NCBI GenBank assembly: GCA_026988195.1
Contig: JALSLS010000430.1
Coordinates: 1-7,492, forward strand
Origin: Methylomonas sp.
GTDB lineage: Bacteria; Pseudomonadota; Gammaproteobacteria; Methylococcales; Methylomonadaceae
Length of the DNA: 7,492 nucleotides
Direction of reading: 5' to 3'
Of this stretch, positions 6,251 to 7,492 are shown in pieces; position 1 is the first letter of the stretch, and every line of letters begins with the position of its first letter. The translations under genes were made by a program, and so were the position numbers. The notes under the pieces were generated by a model that had not been told where the DNA came from, ran no database searches, and saw only the letters and a program-made list of their open reading frames with translations.

Positions 6251-6277
6251 CTAAGATAACTCGCAATAAATAAACCA
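6251..6277. repeat. Degenerate end of the MITE-like element
   Basis: CTAAGATAACTCGCAATAAA and the following TAAACCA resemble the left end of the full element (6953-6979: CTAGGTAACTGGCAATAAAT, then AACCCAC). There is no opposite end nearby, so it is probably a solo or truncated copy. Confidence 0.5.
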
Positions 6278-6308
6278 CAAAAATAGTTTCTATGTTCCGA
6301 AGTGACTG

Positions 6309-6363
6309 CCATTAAGTTAAAAACAATTAATAGCAGATTTTATGCTTCTGTTTAACTTAATGG
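6309..6363. repeat. 13-bp inverted repeat downstream of zur, possible terminator
   Basis: CCATTAAGTTAAA (6309-6321) and TTTAACTTAATGG (6351-6363) are exact reverse complements around a 29-nt AT-rich loop. The structure begins 21 bp after the zur stop codon. On the minus strand the right arm is not followed by a strong T-run, and the stem is AT-rich, so it is a weak terminator candidate; a small inverted-repeat element is the alternative. Confidence 0.5.
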
Positions 6364-6384
6364 TAATGATGCTCAGGGGGGGTA

Positions 6385-6867
6385 TCAAAGATTTTTATTC
6401 GTTTCAGCTTGTTTGCTAAGGCAACTCTTACAGATACCATGTAACTCTATTTGTTGACTAGATAATACAAAGCCTGAGTTTTCAATGCTGCCTTTAAGCT
6501 CTTTTAATAATTGTTTTCTTAGACCAATCTCTTTAACAGTGTGACATTGGTCGCAAATTAGAAATTGCGGCAATTCGTGTTCATGTGCACAGCAAATATG
6601 TGAGCAAGCCAAGTATTGGTTTGAGGTTTCTAACTTATGCACAAAATTTGCATGTATCAGAAAATCAAGCATGCGATAGGCTGACATTGCGGACAATGAC
6701 TCAGCATAAGAGCTTTTAAATTGATCTACAATATCATAAGCAGATAAAGGTTCTTCTGCCTGTAAAAGTATTTTTAAGACCTTGCAGCGTTTGTCAGTCA
6801 AGCGCAAGCCTGTCCGACTGCATTCACTTTGTGCTTTTTGTATGGAGTTCTCTATATTATTTATCAT
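6385..6867 (-). CDS. zur: Zinc uptake regulator Zur (Fur family repressor)
   Basis: A 160-residue dimeric repressor that, when zinc-loaded, binds palindromes upstream of zinc-uptake genes. The winged-helix DNA-binding domain spans about residues 10-86: RLTDKRCKVL, LSAYDIVDQF (Y44), recognition-helix region SAYRMLDFL (R65), then FVHKLETSNQYLAC. The dimerisation and metal domain follows. Structural zinc site: C105/C108 (ICDQC) and C146/C149 (GICKSC). Regulatory site by comparison with E. coli Zur: H77, C88, one of H95/H97, and E113. LSAYD, YRxLDFL, FVHK and IExHGxCxxC favour Zur over Fur or PerR. The ATG has AGGA about 11 nt upstream, a rather wide spacing; I see no convincing promoter. The neighbouring receptor is on the same strand but about 500 bp and a separate promoter away. 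A strong Zur-type operator lies at 7394-7410. Confidence 0.9.
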   Translation of the reverse strand: MINNIENSIQKAQSECSRTGLRLTDKRCKVLKILLQAEEPLSAYDIVDQFKSSYAESLSAMSAYRMLDFLIHANFVHKLETSNQYLACSHICCAHEHELPQFLICDQCHTVKEIGLRKQLLKELKGSIENSGFVLSSQQIELHGICKSCLSKQAETNKNL

Positions 6868-6952
6868 TAAAATTCTATTCCTAATCCTATTTTAGCGCCC
6901 CATCCCTTTTCGGACACTGAATTACGTAAAAAAGACACGCCTGTCGAACACC

Positions 6953-7117
6953 CTAGGTAACTGGCAATAAATAACCCACCCAGATTGCGCAGATTTTTTT
7001 GTTTCTGCTTAAACTATCTCAAGAGGCGCATAGCCAGCTACGTAACGATTGAGATGGTTTGAGCAGGGACAAAAAAGCCAACAAGGTGGGTGGGTTATTT
7101 GTTGCTGGTTGCCCTAG
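6953..7117. mobile_element. 165-bp MITE-like imperfect palindrome
   Basis: Two arms of about 70 bp (6953-7022 and 7049-7117) are reverse complements at roughly three quarters identity, strongest at the outer ends (AATAACCCACCC / GGGTGGGTTATT) and the inner ends (CTATCTCAA / TTGAGATGG). The 26-nt loop is 7023-7048. CTAG occurs at both extreme ends and could be a target duplication or part of the inverted repeat. There is no coding capacity. Partial copies occur at 3295-3319 (25 of 25 bp identical) and 6251-6277, so it is a multi-copy family. It lies about 85 bp upstream of the zur start. Confidence 0.75.
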
Positions 7118-7393
7118 TTAATGAGTGTGCGTGGAATATCACCACCATTTGAAAATAAATTCTGAATACCTGGCGCTTACTCTGATCTGGGAAAAACCAG
7201 TTTAATGGAATTTTTTTGTCACACACCTAAAGTGTGGAGGGTAGAGCCTCGCTATTTTTAGTTTGTAGGCTGCCATTCATTTATATTGGCGGTGGAATCT
7301 GGTAGTGCGGGGGTTAGTAAAAAAGAGGCTGAAAAGAGTTTGAAGGAGGGGGGATTTGTTAAATAAATTGGCCATGCTTAAGAAGGTTTTTAC
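7118..7393. other. Gene-free stretch
   Basis: All frames are short. The longest suggestive runs on the minus strand are a 32-codon frame starting MANLFNKSPL and a tail reading LFSNGGDIPRTLIN before a stop. Neither has a convincing ribosome site or family. The sequence may be a remnant of an insertion element, but I cannot support that. Confidence 0.4.
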
Positions 7394-7410
7394 ATGTTAT
7401 AACATAACAT
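7394..7410. promoter_or_regulatory. Zur operator (zinc-responsive)
   Basis: ATGTTATAACATAACAT has arms ATGTTATA and CATAACAT around a central A and differs at one base from the proteobacterial Zur palindrome core ATGTTATA-N-TATAACAT. Flanking bases also fit partly. It lies 527 bp from the start of zur. No gene starts within the last 80 bases of the window on the plus strand, so the regulated gene is probably just beyond the right edge. A -10-like TATAAC (7398-7403) falls inside the site, as expected for a repressor operator. Confidence 0.75.
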
Positions 7411-7492
7411 TATCAAAAGAAAGTATTAAATACTCCCAGGCAAAGCGAATCTGTGCCTGAAATTTTGAGAGCAAGTCAAAGATTGCCCTTAT

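Noticed and set aside
6385..6867. Fur or PerR in place of Zur
   Set aside because: The H77, C88 and E113 layout and the SAYD, YRxLDFL and HGxCxxC motifs match Zur; the usual Fur metal-binding pattern is absent, and a Zur operator lies nearby.
7118..7393. Transposase remnant
   Set aside because: Short frames such as LFSNGGDIPRTLIN before a stop look protein-like, but I cannot match them to any insertion-sequence family.
7411..7492. Cobalamin or other riboswitch at the right edge
   Set aside because: Only one 6-bp hairpin is visible and the conserved boxes of known riboswitch classes are not found. The sequence ends before any start codon.

Overview
The window looks like chromosomal DNA of a gammaproteobacterium with moderate to low GC. 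The clues are a Zur protein with the residue layout of the enteric protein, a classical Pho box, a Fur box, a Zur-type palindrome, and the 3' half of a tRNA-Lys gene. The genus cannot be named from the sequence. Several families of palindromic intergenic repeats point to a repeat-rich genome.

Layout. 1-582: AT-rich end of what is probably an integrated element, carrying a small staphylococcal-nuclease-like gene. 583-627: tRNA-Lys(UUU) fragment running from the anticodon loop to CCA, the expected displaced copy of an attachment site, followed by a terminator (645-679). 631-1550: no intact gene; it holds a decayed N-terminal piece of what may be an SNF2/HepA-type helicase, a half copy of a palindromic repeat and two strong hairpins. 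1553-3034 (minus): OprO/OprP-type phosphate-selective porin with a Pho box promoter. 3108-3591: repeat-filled spacer. 3592-5868 (minus): FecA-like TonB-dependent receptor whose promoter is overlapped by a Fur box. 5991-6384: second repeat-filled spacer. 6385-6867 (minus): zur, the zinc uptake regulator. 6953-7117: a 165-bp MITE-like imperfect palindrome. 7394-7410: near-perfect Zur operator, probably serving a gene beyond the right edge.

How the genes fit together. The right two thirds is a nutrient-scarcity neighbourhood: outer-membrane phosphate uptake (Pho box), outer-membrane siderophore or metal-chelate uptake (Fur box), and the zinc regulator with a Zur site nearby. The three genes lie on the same strand but are separated by roughly 500-bp spacers with their own promoters or repeats, so they look like independent transcription units. 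I did not find a clearly new multi-gene system. The most notable items are the three starvation operators, the integrative-element boundary, and the composite repeat clusters.
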